DNA from: Nonomuraea coxensis DSM 45129
GTDB lineage: Bacteria > Actinomycetota > Actinomycetes > Streptosporangiales > Streptosporangiaceae
Direction: 5' to 3'
Length of the DNA stretch: 64,000 nucleotides
Assembly: GCF_019397265.1 (NCBI RefSeq)
Contig: NZ_CP068985.1
Span: 7,227,001 to 7,291,000 of the forward strand
This document shows, piece by piece, positions 49,810 to 58,891 of the stretch. The stretch's first letter is position 1, and each line of letters starts with the position of its first letter. The notes under the pieces are model-generated. The model was not told the DNA's origin. It did not search any database and saw only the letters and a program-made list of their open reading frames with translations. Made by a program: the position numbers and the translations under genes.

Positions 49810-50095
49810 AGCGGGCATCAACGGACGGTAGACTGAAAATTTATCGACAAACGGGGACATAGCGGACCCCGACTCGTGGATCCCATGCCGCATAGGGCAT
49901 TCTGGTGTGCTTGGGGACCGCGTCGGGGCCGGAGACCACTTGAGCGTGTGGTGAAGATCACACGAGAAAACTCTGCCTGCCGGTAAACCGAGGCGCGTCG
50001 CCAAGCGTCGGCATTGACGTGTCCGGGCACGGATTGGTCCCATGAACTGCGATCAATCGTGCTGTGACCAGTTGAGAGCAGGAGAGAATCGGGAA
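49810..50095. other. Long leader/promoter region upstream of the exopolysaccharide locus
   Basis: 286 bases with more A+T than usual (for example around 49838-49855). Features seen: a CRP-like palindrome at 49945-49964, and ATGCC, five bases, GGCAT near 49885-49899. I looked for a cyclic-dinucleotide riboswitch and could not support one. No coding sequence. Confidence 0.5.
49945..49964. promoter_or_regulatory. CRP/FNR-like palindrome
   Basis: CGTGTG, eight bases, CACACG. The core TGTGG, TGAAGA, TCACA matches the CRP pattern TGTGA, six bases, TCACA with one difference. It lies about 130 bases before the first exopolysaccharide gene, at a place suited to an activator. Confidence 0.5.
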
Positions 50096-50467
50096 ATGCT
50101 CAAGCAACGCCGCAAGGCCCTCGCCTGGGTGGTGGGGCTGGCCTGCGTCGCCGGAGCGGCGGTGGCCCTGTTCGACATCCAGACGCCGCTGCGGCCCTTC
50201 CTGATCTCCTTGTTCCTGCTCGTCGTGCCAGGAGCGGCGGTCGTGGGGTTGCTGCGCGATCGTGACCCCCTCGCCGCACTGTCCGTGGGAGCCGCGGCAA
50301 GTCTCGTCATGAACGTTCTGCTCGCCGAGGCCATGCTCCTGTTCGGAGCGTGGTCCCCGAGAGCCGGTGTCGCGACCGTCGCCGTCCTCGGCGGGTTCAT
50401 GTACGTGCTGCGCGTCTTGTACCGGGGGAAGACCATGCAGACCGAACAGGGGGCCAGGGCAAGGTGA
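50096..50467 (+). CDS. Small multispan membrane protein of the exopolysaccharide locus
   Basis: 123 residues with a basic start MLKQRRKALAW and three to four helices. The ATG at 50096 follows AGGAGAG; an upstream ATG at 50042 lacks a ribosome site. Its stop overlaps the next start as GTGA, so it is coupled to the acyltransferase gene. Family not recognised. Confidence 0.7.
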   Translation: MLKQRRKALAWVVGLACVAGAAVALFDIQTPLRPFLISLFLLVVPGAAVVGLLRDRDPLAALSVGAAASLVMNVLLAEAMLLFGAWSPRAGVATVAVLGGFMYVLRVLYRGKTMQTEQGARAR

Positions 50468-51597
50468 AAATCCAGGTAGTTCGGCCGGGAGAGCTCGGCG
50501 AGGCCGAGCGCGACCGATGGCGTGAGCTGCAGAAGGCCGACCCGAGTCTGGACAACCCGTTCCTGTCGGTCGAGTTCGCCGTGGCGATGGACCGTCTGCG
50601 CGACTACGTGAGGGTGGCGGTCGTCAGCGACGGCGGCCGCATCGCCGGGTTCTTCCCCTACGAGCGGCACAGCTTCGGCATCGGCAAGCCGCTCGGCGGC
50701 TTCCTGACCACGTGTCACGGCCTGATCTCCGGCCCGGAGCTGCGGCTCGACGCCAAGGCCCTGCTGCGCGCCTGCAAGCTCAGCGTCTTCGACTTCGACC
50801 ACATGGTGGCCGGGCAGCCGACGTTCGCCCCTTACGAGCAGGACGTCCGCCCCGCCCCCGTGATGGACTTCACCCAGGGCTTCGAGGCCTGGCTGGAGCA
50901 GGTGAAGTCCAACTCCCCCAAGAACCTCAAGACCGTTCGCTACAAGGAGCGCAAGCTCGGCCGCGAGCAGGGCGAGCTGCGCTTCGCCTGGTCCACGCCC
51001 GACCCTGAGGTCCTGCGGATCCTGCTGGCCTGGAAGTCCGACCAGTACCGCCGCACCGGCCGCGTGGACCGCTTCGCCCAGCCGTGGATCGTCGAGCTGA
51101 CCGAGATGATGCATGCCGAGAACGCATCGGACTTCGGGGGCGTTCTGACCATGCTTTATGCCGGTGACGTACCGGTGGCCGGGCATTTCGGGCTCCGTAC
51201 GGCGACCACGCTTGTAGGGTGGTTCCCCGCCTACGACACCGAGTACGCCCGCTACTCGCCCGGGATCGTCCACCACCTGCAGATGGCCGAGGCGGCCGCG
51301 CAGTCCGGCCTGCACATGGTGGACATGGGCAAGGGCGGCAAGGAGTACAAGGACTGGCTCAAGAGCGGCACCCTGTACGTCGCCGAAGGCCGGGTGTCAC
51401 GGCCGTCCGCGTCAGCGGCCGTGCACTGGATGGGCCGAACTCCTTTCAACAAAGCCCGAACAATTGTCATGGACCGACCGTCTCTCTATAGAGCGGCCGA
51501 CCGCGTCCTGAAGGGTTTCGGTCGGGTGCGCACCTCGATGCAGCAGCAACAGGAGTCACCCAACGCAGTAGCGAACGAAGCGACGGGAGCGCGCTGA
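50464..51597 (+). CDS. CelD/BcsL- or FemAB-like GNAT acyltransferase
   Basis: 377 residues, GTG start overlapping the previous stop. The layout fits Acetyltransf_6: FLSVEFAVAMDRLRDYVRVAV near the start and KTVRYKERKLGREQGELRF, then LMYAGDVPVAGHFGL-type strands in the second half. These enzymes transfer acyl or aminoacyl groups, often on polysaccharides. In this cluster it may decorate the exopolysaccharide. Confidence 0.8.
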   Translation: MKIQVVRPGELGEAERDRWRELQKADPSLDNPFLSVEFAVAMDRLRDYVRVAVVSDGGRIAGFFPYERHSFGIGKPLGGFLTTCHGLISGPELRLDAKALLRACKLSVFDFDHMVAGQPTFAPYEQDVRPAPVMDFTQGFEAWLEQVKSNSPKNLKTVRYKERKLGREQGELRFAWSTPDPEVLRILLAWKSDQYRRTGRVDRFAQPWIVELTEMMHAENASDFGGVLTMLYAGDVPVAGHFGLRTATTLVGWFPAYDTEYARYSPGIVHHLQMAEAAAQSGLHMVDMGKGGKEYKDWLKSGTLYVAEGRVSRPSASAAVHWMGRTPFNKARTIVMDRPSLYRAADRVLKGFGRVRTSMQQQQESPNAVANEATGAR

Positions 51598-51754
51598 CCG
51601 CTCCCACCCCAGCACCACAGCAGCCCGGCATCCCGTACACCCTCACTCCACAGGACCGTCCGATGCACCCGTCACCGGCATCGCCGTTTCCGCAGCACCC
51701 GGGAACGGTGCAGACCGGCTCGCAGCGGAGGGTCCCGGAAGGATTTCCCTCGCC

Positions 51755-52588
51755 ATGAGTCCCGAGATCACCAAGCACAACGGCAAGGCCCACACCTCGC
51801 CCCTCCGTTCCATGCCGCCGCCCAGCAGCTTCACGCCCGTCACCCCGCACCTCGCCATCTCGCCGACGGTGAGCGTGGTCGTCCCGGCGATGAACGAGGC
51901 CGAGAACCTGCCGCACGTCTTCGCCACGATCCCACAGTGGATCGACGAGATCGTCCTCGTCGACGGCAACTCCGTCGACGACACGGTGGCCGTGGCCAAG
52001 CGCCTGCGCCCCAACGTCAAGGTGGTCACCCAGACCGGCAAGGGCAAGGGCGACGCCCTGGCCGCCGGCTTCGCCGCCTGCACCAGCGACATCATCGTGA
52101 TGATCGACGCCGACGGCTCCACCGACGGCCGTGAGATCATCAACTTCGTGGGAGCACTGGTCACCGGCGCCGACTTCGTCAAGGGCTCACGCTACGCCTC
52201 GGGTGGCGGCAGCGACGACCTGACGATCAACCGGCGCCTGGGCAACAAGGTGCTCACCGGCATCGTCAACGTGATGTACAACACCAAGTACACCGACCTG
52301 TGCTACGGCTACAACGCCTTCTGGGCCCGTCACCTCGACGTGCTCAACCTCGACTGCGACGGCTTCGAGGTCGAGACGCTGATGAACGTGCGGGCGGCCA
52401 AGGCCGGGCTGAAGGTGTACGAGGTGCCGAGCCACGAGCGCAACCGCATTCACGGCGAGAGCAACCTGCACGTCGTGCGCGACGGTTTCCGCGTGCTCAA
52501 GACCATCCTGAAGGAGTGGCGCCGCCAGCCCAGCGCCCCGCAGCCCGAGCCGACGGCCCAGCCCGCAGCCGACCGGGGCGTCGCGTAA
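51755..52588 (+). CDS. Family 2 glycosyltransferase (DPM1-like)
   Basis: 277 residues. PTVSVVVPAMNEAENLPHVF at about 30-50, VLVDGNSVDDT, and the metal-binding VMIDADGST. KGSRYASGG and the later CYGYNAFWARH place it with dolichol-phosphate-mannose synthase-like enzymes that charge polyprenyl phosphate with a sugar. The first 30 residues are a disordered tail. Separated from the previous gene by 157 bases. Confidence 0.9.
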   Translation: MSPEITKHNGKAHTSPLRSMPPPSSFTPVTPHLAISPTVSVVVPAMNEAENLPHVFATIPQWIDEIVLVDGNSVDDTVAVAKRLRPNVKVVTQTGKGKGDALAAGFAACTSDIIVMIDADGSTDGREIINFVGALVTGADFVKGSRYASGGGSDDLTINRRLGNKVLTGIVNVMYNTKYTDLCYGYNAFWARHLDVLNLDCDGFEVETLMNVRAAKAGLKVYEVPSHERNRIHGESNLHVVRDGFRVLKTILKEWRRQPSAPQPEPTAQPAADRGVA

Positions 52589-52609
52589 TTTCCCGTTAAG
52601 AGGCATGTT

Positions 52610-53551
52610 GTGAACACGTCTGTTGTCATCTGCGTCTACACCGAGGACCGGTGGGAGGACATCAGGCAGGCAGTCGAGTCGGTCGAGAACCAGACACGCC
52701 CGGCACACGAGCTGATCCTGGTCGTCGACCACAACCCCGAGCTGCATCTCAAGCTCAAGCGCGCATACCCGCAGGCCGTCGTCGTGGAGAACACCCACGA
52801 CAAAGGGCTGTCCGGCGGCAAGAACACCGGCGTCGCGACCGCGGGCGGCGAGATCGTCGCCTTCCTCGACGACGACGCCGTAGCCGATCCGGGATGGCTG
52901 GAAGCTTTGGAGGAGGGCTTCCAGGAACCCGGCGTGGTGGGCGTGGGCGGCCGCACCGAGCCCATCTGGGCCTCGGGGCGGCGGCCGGGGTGGTTCCCGT
53001 ACGAGTTCGACTGGACGGTCGGCTGCACCTACCGCGGCATGCCCGCGGTGCGTGCGCCGATCCGCAACGTCATGGGCGGCAACGCCGCGTTCCTGCGCGA
53101 CGCCGTGTCCGAGGTGGGCGGCTTCCACAGCGGCATCGGGCGCAGCGTGCAGGGACGCAAGTCGCGGCCGCTCGGGTGCGAGGAGACCGAGTTCTGCATC
53201 CGGCTGAGCCAGCGCAAGCCCGGCTCGGTCATGCTGTTCGAGCCGCGCGCGCTCATCGGGCACAAGGTGTCCGCGCAGCGGGAGCGGTTCGGGTACTTCC
53301 GGTCGCGGTGCTACGCGGAAGGGCTGTCGAAGGCGCTGGTGACGCGGGAGGTCGGCACCCAGGACGGGCTGTCCAGCGAGCGCGCCCACGCCATGAAGAC
53401 GCTGCCGCTGGGCGCGCTGCGCGGCCTCGGCGAGGCGCTGCGCGGCGACCTCGGCGGGCTCGGGCGGGCGTTCGCGATCGTCATCGGGCTGGCCTGGACG
53501 ACCTGGGGCTACGTGGTCGGCTCCGCGCGGCTGAAGGTGGCACGGTCATGA
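52610..53551 (+). CDS. Family 2 glycosyltransferase
   Basis: 313 residues, GTG start. SVVICVYTEDRWEDIRQAV at the start, FLDDDAVADPGWLEAL with the DxD-type motif near 88, and RPLGCEETEFCIRLSQ near 185. A hydrophobic segment near the C-terminus may peripherally anchor it. It probably adds a sugar to the lipid-linked repeat unit. Stop overlaps the next ATG. Confidence 0.9.
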   Translation: MNTSVVICVYTEDRWEDIRQAVESVENQTRPAHELILVVDHNPELHLKLKRAYPQAVVVENTHDKGLSGGKNTGVATAGGEIVAFLDDDAVADPGWLEALEEGFQEPGVVGVGGRTEPIWASGRRPGWFPYEFDWTVGCTYRGMPAVRAPIRNVMGGNAAFLRDAVSEVGGFHSGIGRSVQGRKSRPLGCEETEFCIRLSQRKPGSVMLFEPRALIGHKVSAQRERFGYFRSRCYAEGLSKALVTREVGTQDGLSSERAHAMKTLPLGALRGLGEALRGDLGGLGRAFAIVIGLAWTTWGYVVGSARLKVARS

Positions 53552-54351
53552 CCCGCGTACCGATCCTGATGTACCACTCCGTCACGGACACGCCCAACGA
53601 CGACACCAAGCCGCACGCCGTGCGTCCCGGCGACCTGGAGGAGCAGCTCGACCACCTGAGGAGCGCCGGCTTCACCCCGCTCACCCTGGGCGACCTGGTG
53701 GCCGCGCTCAACGGGATCGACGGTCACAGCGTGCCGGCCAAGCCGGTCGTGCTGACCTTCGACGACGGCTACGCCGACTTCCACAGCCACGCGCTGCCGC
53801 TGCTGGAACGTTACGGCTTCCCCGCCACGGTCTTCCTGACCAGCGGCTGGGTCGCCGACGCCGGGGCCGAGGCCGCGGGCCGCCCCCTGGACGCCATGCT
53901 GTCCTGGGGGCAGGCCCGCGAGGCCGCGCAGACCGGCATCGAGATCGGCGGCCACAGCCACAGCCACCCCCAGCTCGACCAGCTCCCCGACGACGAGCTG
54001 CGCCAGGAGCTGCGCAGGAACAAGGGCCTGCTGGAGGAGAAGATCGGCGCGCCGGTCGCCACCATGGCCTACCCGTACGGCTACAGCAGCGCCCGCGTAC
54101 GCCGTGAGGTGCGCAAGGCGGGCTACTTCGCCGCCTGCGCCGTCAACAACACGATCGCCGCCGATCGCCACGACATCCTCGCCATCCCCCGGCTGACGGT
54201 CGGCAAGGGCCAGACCATCGGCATGTTCAAGCGCGCCGTCGAAGGCAACGCCGTGCCCCTCATCTACCTGCGCGAGCGCATCCTCACCAAGGGGTACGCG
54301 GTCGTGCGGCGCACGAGGTACGGGCTGCAGCGGGTGCGCGGAAATGTCTAG
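53548..54351 (+). CDS. Polysaccharide deacetylase (NodB-like)
   Basis: 267 residues, ATG overlapping the previous stop (ATGA). Family 4 carbohydrate-esterase motifs: ILMYHSV near 7, VLTFDDGYADFH near 70 (catalytic Asp and metal Asp), HSHSHPQLDQLP near 135 (metal His) and MAYPYGYSSA near 175. No signal peptide visible, so it may act inside or be exported otherwise. It would remove N-acetyl groups from the polymer. Confidence 0.9.
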   Translation: MTRVPILMYHSVTDTPNDDTKPHAVRPGDLEEQLDHLRSAGFTPLTLGDLVAALNGIDGHSVPAKPVVLTFDDGYADFHSHALPLLERYGFPATVFLTSGWVADAGAEAAGRPLDAMLSWGQAREAAQTGIEIGGHSHSHPQLDQLPDDELRQELRRNKGLLEEKIGAPVATMAYPYGYSSARVRREVRKAGYFAACAVNNTIAADRHDILAIPRLTVGKGQTIGMFKRAVEGNAVPLIYLRERILTKGYAVVRRTRYGLQRVRGNV

Positions 54352-55660
54352 CGTCCGGGGCAGGATCCTCCACGATCTGCGCAACCCGCTCTTCCGCCAG
54401 GGCTATGCCCTCATGGCCAACACCGTCGTCACCGGCGTGCTCGGCATGGGCTACTGGCTGCTCGCCGCGCACTACTACACGCCCGAGGAGTTCGGCCGCG
54501 GGCAGGCCGTCATCACCGCGATGCGGCTGTTCGCGTCGCTGACCGCGCTCGGCTTCGTCGGCGCGCTGGCCCGCTTCCTGCCGGTGGCGGGCCGCCGCAC
54601 CCCTGAGCTGATCCTCAGGGGGTACGGGCTGGCCGCCGCCACCGGGGGGGTGGCGGCGCTCGGCTTCCTGCTGACCCTGCCGATGTGGGGGCGGACGTAC
54701 CAGGTGCTGGGCGGGTTCGGGCCCGGACTGTTCTTCCTGGGGTCCGTCCTCGTGTGGGCGGTCTTCACGCTCCAGGACGTGGTGCTGACCGGGCTGCGGC
54801 GGGCGACCATCGTGCCGTTCAACAACCTCGTCTTCGGCCTGGTCAAGATGGGGCTGCTGGTCGCGCTGGCGGGCGCGCTGCCCTCGGGCGGGATCTTCGT
54901 CTCCTGGATGATCCCGACCGCGCTCGCGCTCATCCCGATCAACTGGCTGATCTTCGGCTTCGTCGTGCCGCGGCACGTCAAGCAGGCCGACCCGGCGCAG
55001 GAGCCGCCGCGGCTGCGGGAGGTCGGGCGGTTCCTGGCGGGCGACTTCCCCGGGACGCTGTCGATCCTGGCGATCGTCTACCTCGTGCCCGTGGTCGTCG
55101 CCACGCAGGTGGGCGAGGCCACGTTCGGGCGCTTCTCCATGGCCCACACGCTGGCCAGCATGATCGAGCTGCTGGCCATGAACATGGCCGTCTCGCTCAC
55201 CGTCGAGGGCTCCTTCGACCGGGCGCGGCTGGCCGAGAACTGCCGGCGGGCGCTGCGGCGGGCGTTCATGATCGTGACGCCGATCATCACCGTGGCGATC
55301 CTCGGCGCGCCGCTCATCCTGACCATCTTCGGCTCGGAGTTCGCCGAGGAGGGCACGCTGCTGCTGCGGCTGATGGCGCTGGCCGTGCTGCCGCGGGTGC
55401 TGATCGAGGTGTACCTGAGCGCGCTGCGGGCCCAGAGCAGGGCGCGGGCGCTCGCGGCCGTGCAGATCGGACTCGCCGCGCTGGTGCTGGTGTCCACGAT
55501 GGCGCTGTTCCCGTTCGCTAACGTGAACGCCGTGGGGTACGGGCTGCTCTTCAGCGAGCTTCTCATGGCGATTTTGATCTTCGGAAAGCTCCGTAAAATT
55601 CTCAGAATCGACGAAACAGGGCGGGAGACTGTCACCCAGGGGTTGTCCGGGGCCTCATGA
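54344..55660 (+). CDS. Wzx-type polysaccharide flippase
   Basis: 438 residues, about 12 helices. The N-terminal helices (ALMANTVVTGVLGMGYWLLAA) and ARFLPVAGRRTPELILRGY follow the MOP-superfamily oligosaccharide flippase pattern. It would translocate a lipid-linked repeat unit. The start overlaps the deacetylase end by eight bases and its stop overlaps the next start. Confidence 0.88.
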   Translation: MSSVRGRILHDLRNPLFRQGYALMANTVVTGVLGMGYWLLAAHYYTPEEFGRGQAVITAMRLFASLTALGFVGALARFLPVAGRRTPELILRGYGLAAATGGVAALGFLLTLPMWGRTYQVLGGFGPGLFFLGSVLVWAVFTLQDVVLTGLRRATIVPFNNLVFGLVKMGLLVALAGALPSGGIFVSWMIPTALALIPINWLIFGFVVPRHVKQADPAQEPPRLREVGRFLAGDFPGTLSILAIVYLVPVVVATQVGEATFGRFSMAHTLASMIELLAMNMAVSLTVEGSFDRARLAENCRRALRRAFMIVTPIITVAILGAPLILTIFGSEFAEEGTLLLRLMALAVLPRVLIEVYLSALRAQSRARALAAVQIGLAALVLVSTMALFPFANVNAVGYGLLFSELLMAILIFGKLRKILRIDETGRETVTQGLSGAS

Positions 55661-58600
55661 TGGTCAGCGTGAGGCAACGGGACGGCGATGGCATGAGGAA
55701 GGGGAGCGGCGGCTCCTCGGACGTGCGCGGGGACAAGGAGGAGTCGGACGTGCCCTTCGATCCGGACGCTACGGGGATCATCCCCAGACTGACGTTCGAC
55801 GAGGAGCCCTCCGGCCGCGGTCCCGGCACGAGCTCCAGCGAGCCCGCGGGCGCCGACGCCCCTGCCGAAGACGCCCCTGCTGAAGACGCCCCTGCTGAAG
55901 ACGCCTCTGTCGAGGGCGCCGCCGGCGGCGACGAGGCCGGGGACGGCGGGGACAGCCCTGTCGGCGGGGACGGTGCCGGTGCCGGCGGGAACAGCTCTGC
56001 CGGCGGGGACGCCGACGAGCGTGCCGCGGACCAGACCGCCACGTTCCGCATCCCCGCCCTCCACATCGGCCGACCGCCGACGATGGAGGAGGCCGCCGAC
56101 CTGTCGACCGCCGGAACGGTCTCCATGCCCGTTCCCCCGGGGACGCGGCCGGAGGCGGCTACGTCCCTGGACGCCCGCCCCACCCCTGACGACGACGCTG
56201 AGGACGCCGAGGCTTCCGTTCCCGCCGCCGAGACGGCGCGCCCCACTTCCAAGACGCCTCAGCCTGGTACGTCCGCCGCGGAAGGACCCGCTTCTGGAGG
56301 GTCCGCTGGTGCTGGGCCCGCTTCCGGAGCGGGGGCGGCGGAGACGACGCGGGCCGTGTCGCGGGCGTCCATCCCGCTTCGTGCACCTGCGAGCGGTGCG
56401 GCGGCGGCTCCCGTTGCCGGGTCCGCGCCCAATGCCGTGCCGAATGCCGTGCCGAATGTCGCGCCCAATGCCGTGCCCAATGTCGCGCCCGATGCCGCGG
56501 CGAGGCCCGTCTCGACGGCTGCGCCCGATGTCGCGCGTCGGTCCGGTGCCACGGCCGCCTCCACCCTCGCTCCCCCTCCCCCTGCCCCTCCTCCTGCCAC
56601 GCCGGCCGTCGCGCCGGACGTCGCCGCTGCGCCGGCGCCCGGGGTTGCCGGGAAGGGCGGGGTCGCGGACAAGGGGGCCGGGACGGCCGGTGGGGTCCTG
56701 GGGCGGCTCGGGGCGTTGCTGGCGAGCGCCCCCAAGTGGCTGCCGGTCCTGCTGGTGCTGGAGGGCCTGGTCATGTACGTCCTCGCCCTGAAGGTCCCCC
56801 CGGGGCCCTTCCGCGGCGTGGATCCGGCCGACATCGACGGCCTGGGACTGATCTCCGCGCTCCCGGCGACGGCGTTCCTGGCGATCCTCATCATGATCGT
56901 GTCGTTCTTCGTCACGGTCGCCCAGAGCACCGACCGCAAGTTCCTGCTGCTGTTCCAGATCGCGGCCATCACGTTCGCGCTGCACGGCGCGGGCGCGCTG
57001 GTGGCGTCGGAGCCGCGTTTCCCGACCGCCTACATCCATGCCGGTTTCGTGGAGTTCATCAGCAGGACCGGCGAGTCGGCGATCAGCATCGACGCCCGCA
57101 TGGGCTGGCCGGGCTTCTTCGCGTTGTTCGCGTTCGTCACGAAGGCGGCCGGCATCCAGGACATGACGACGATCCTCCAGTGGACGCCGCTCCTGTCCAA
57201 CCTGCTCTATCTGCTGCCGTTCGTCCTGATCCTGCGTCAGGTGGTGGCGACGACGCGGGCGCGCTGGTTCGCGGCGCTGCTGTTCGTCCTGGTGCAGTGG
57301 ATCGGCCAGGACTACTTCTCGCCGCAGGGCTTCACGTTCGCGCTCTACCTGGCGTGGGTGGCGATCCTGCTGCGCTGGTTCGGGCGGGTGGAGCCGCGCA
57401 CCAAGCCGATCGCGCCGAAGGGGCTGCGCAGGCTGATCGGCCGGCTGGACGCGATGACGCCGGGCGAGCTGGCCAACACGGGGACGTTCCGGGCCGACAA
57501 GCTGCTCATGTTCATGCTTCTGGTGGCGCTGTTCCTGGCGTCGGTGGCCTCGCACCAGATCACGCCGTTCATGATGCTGGGCGTGCTGACGGCGCTGCTG
57601 ATCTTCAGGCGGACGTCGCTGACGTGGGCGCTGCCGTTCTTCCTCGGGCTGGCGGTGCTGGCCTGGATCAGCTACATGACGGTCGGCTTCTGGTCGAGCC
57701 AGATCGACGCGATCTTCGGCGGCCTCGGCAACATCCTGCAGAACCTGCGCAGCAACACCGGCGACCGCATCGAGGGCAGCGACCCGGCGCACGCCATGGT
57801 GCTGCAGGCCCGGCTCGGCATCCTCGTGGTGATCCTCAGCCTGGCCGCGACGGGTCTGGTGCGGCGGCTGCGGCGCGGGGTGTTCGACCGTTCGGCGCTG
57901 ATCCTGCTGTGCGTGCCGGTGCTGGCGCTCGGCCTGCAGAGCTACGGCGGCGAGATCGGGCTGCGGATCTACATGTTCGCGCTGCCGGGGGCGTGCCTGC
58001 TGGCCGCGTACGCCTTCTTCCCCAACCTGCCGGCCGACAGCGCGGACGTGCGCGAGGAGACCGTGCCGCTGCGCAGGCGCAACGTGCGCTTCGACCCGCG
58101 GCTCACCAAGAAGCTCTCGGTGGTGCTGGCGGCCTGCTTCGCGGTGCTGTTCGCCTTCGCGTTCCTGCTGGCCCGCTACGGCAACGAGAAGTTCGAGCGG
58201 GTCACCACCGGCGAGGTGTCGGCCCTGCACCACGTCTACGCGAACGACAAGCCGAGCGCCCGCGTGCTCTACCTGGTGCCCAAGCTGGGGCCCGAGGTGA
58301 CGCCGACCATGCCGTGGGGCGAGCGGGACGTCGAGATCGTCAGCTTCAACGTGCAGGCGCTGGTCCACAAGGATCCGGCGCAGATCGCGGACGCGGTCAA
58401 GGCGCTGAAGGAGCAGCCGCGGAACTCGTACCTGATGGTGAGCCGCGGCCAGGTGAGCTACCTGCAGCTCAACGAGGGCTATCCGGCCGACTGGGGCGAG
58501 CGGTTCCGCGCGGCGCTGGACGCCTCGCCCGACCTCAAGCGGGTCTACTCCAACGCCGACGCGGCGCTCTACACGTGGAAGAAGTTCGTCCGCGGCACGG

Positions 58601-58845
58601 AGACGCCGGAGCCGAGGCCGTACAAGTCGGCCCGGGGCGAGCCCACCTCGCCGTGGACGCCTGTCGGTATCGCGGCTCTCGGGGTGACGTGGGCTACGCT
58701 CTTCGCATACGAGGTCATCCGCCTCAACGGCCCCAACCGGGCCAGGAAGGCGCGCAGGCGGCTGCTCTACCTGGCGGTGCCCGCGTTCGTGGTGGCGTTT
58801 GCCGTGATCATCGAACGATTCGTCTATATTGCGGCAAATAGCTGA
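55657..58845 (+). CDS. Large membrane protein with disordered N-terminus, polymerase or GT-C-like
   Basis: 1062 residues. Residues 1-355 are low-complexity (Ala, Pro, Asp, Glu, Gly) and contain tandem repeats; the rest has about ten membrane helices (for example GLISALPATAFLAILIMIVSFF) and a soluble loop near 860-960. QDYFSPQGFTFALYL near 550 recalls actinobacterial membrane glycosyltransferase-like proteins. In an exopolysaccharide cluster between flippase and acyltransferase, it fits a polymerase or transporter. Function inferred only. Confidence 0.75.
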   Translation: MMVSVRQRDGDGMRKGSGGSSDVRGDKEESDVPFDPDATGIIPRLTFDEEPSGRGPGTSSSEPAGADAPAEDAPAEDAPAEDASVEGAAGGDEAGDGGDSPVGGDGAGAGGNSSAGGDADERAADQTATFRIPALHIGRPPTMEEAADLSTAGTVSMPVPPGTRPEAATSLDARPTPDDDAEDAEASVPAAETARPTSKTPQPGTSAAEGPASGGSAGAGPASGAGAAETTRAVSRASIPLRAPASGAAAAPVAGSAPNAVPNAVPNVAPNAVPNVAPDAAARPVSTAAPDVARRSGATAASTLAPPPPAPPPATPAVAPDVAAAPAPGVAGKGGVADKGAGTAGGVLGRLGALLASAPKWLPVLLVLEGLVMYVLALKVPPGPFRGVDPADIDGLGLISALPATAFLAILIMIVSFFVTVAQSTDRKFLLLFQIAAITFALHGAGALVASEPRFPTAYIHAGFVEFISRTGESAISIDARMGWPGFFALFAFVTKAAGIQDMTTILQWTPLLSNLLYLLPFVLILRQVVATTRARWFAALLFVLVQWIGQDYFSPQGFTFALYLAWVAILLRWFGRVEPRTKPIAPKGLRRLIGRLDAMTPGELANTGTFRADKLLMFMLLVALFLASVASHQITPFMMLGVLTALLIFRRTSLTWALPFFLGLAVLAWISYMTVGFWSSQIDAIFGGLGNILQNLRSNTGDRIEGSDPAHAMVLQARLGILVVILSLAATGLVRRLRRGVFDRSALILLCVPVLALGLQSYGGEIGLRIYMFALPGACLLAAYAFFPNLPADSADVREETVPLRRRNVRFDPRLTKKLSVVLAACFAVLFAFAFLLARYGNEKFERVTTGEVSALHHVYANDKPSARVLYLVPKLGPEVTPTMPWGERDVEIVSFNVQALVHKDPAQIADAVKALKEQPRNSYLMVSRGQVSYLQLNEGYPADWGERFRAALDASPDLKRVYSNADAALYTWKKFVRGTETPEPRPYKSARGEPTSPWTPVGIAALGVTWATLFAYEVIRLNGPNRARKARRRLLYLAVPAFVVAFAVIIERFVYIAANS
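55855..55914 (+). repeat. 15-base tandem repeat, four units
   Basis: Units GACGCCCCTGCTGAA with small changes, encoding DAPAE three times and then DASVE, in the acidic N-terminal region of the membrane protein. Confidence 0.85.
56431..56490 (+). repeat. 12-base tandem repeat, five units
   Basis: Five units of AATGYCGYGCCS, encoding NAVP, NAVP, NVAP, NAVP, NVAP. Lies in the Pro/Ala-rich N-terminal tail of the same protein. Confidence 0.85.
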
Positions 58846-58891
58846 GTTAATTCCCAGGAAACTCTCAGGATGTACGGGATGATGGCCTGCG

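Noticed and set aside
49810..50095. Cyclic-di-AMP or other riboswitch in the leader of the exopolysaccharide genes
   Set aside because: Some hairpins are present but I could not place conserved motifs; only the palindrome is supportable.
55855..56490. CRISPR-like or mobile repeats
   Set aside because: Units are 12 and 15 bases, directly adjacent, in frame and code for low-complexity protein; there are no spacers.
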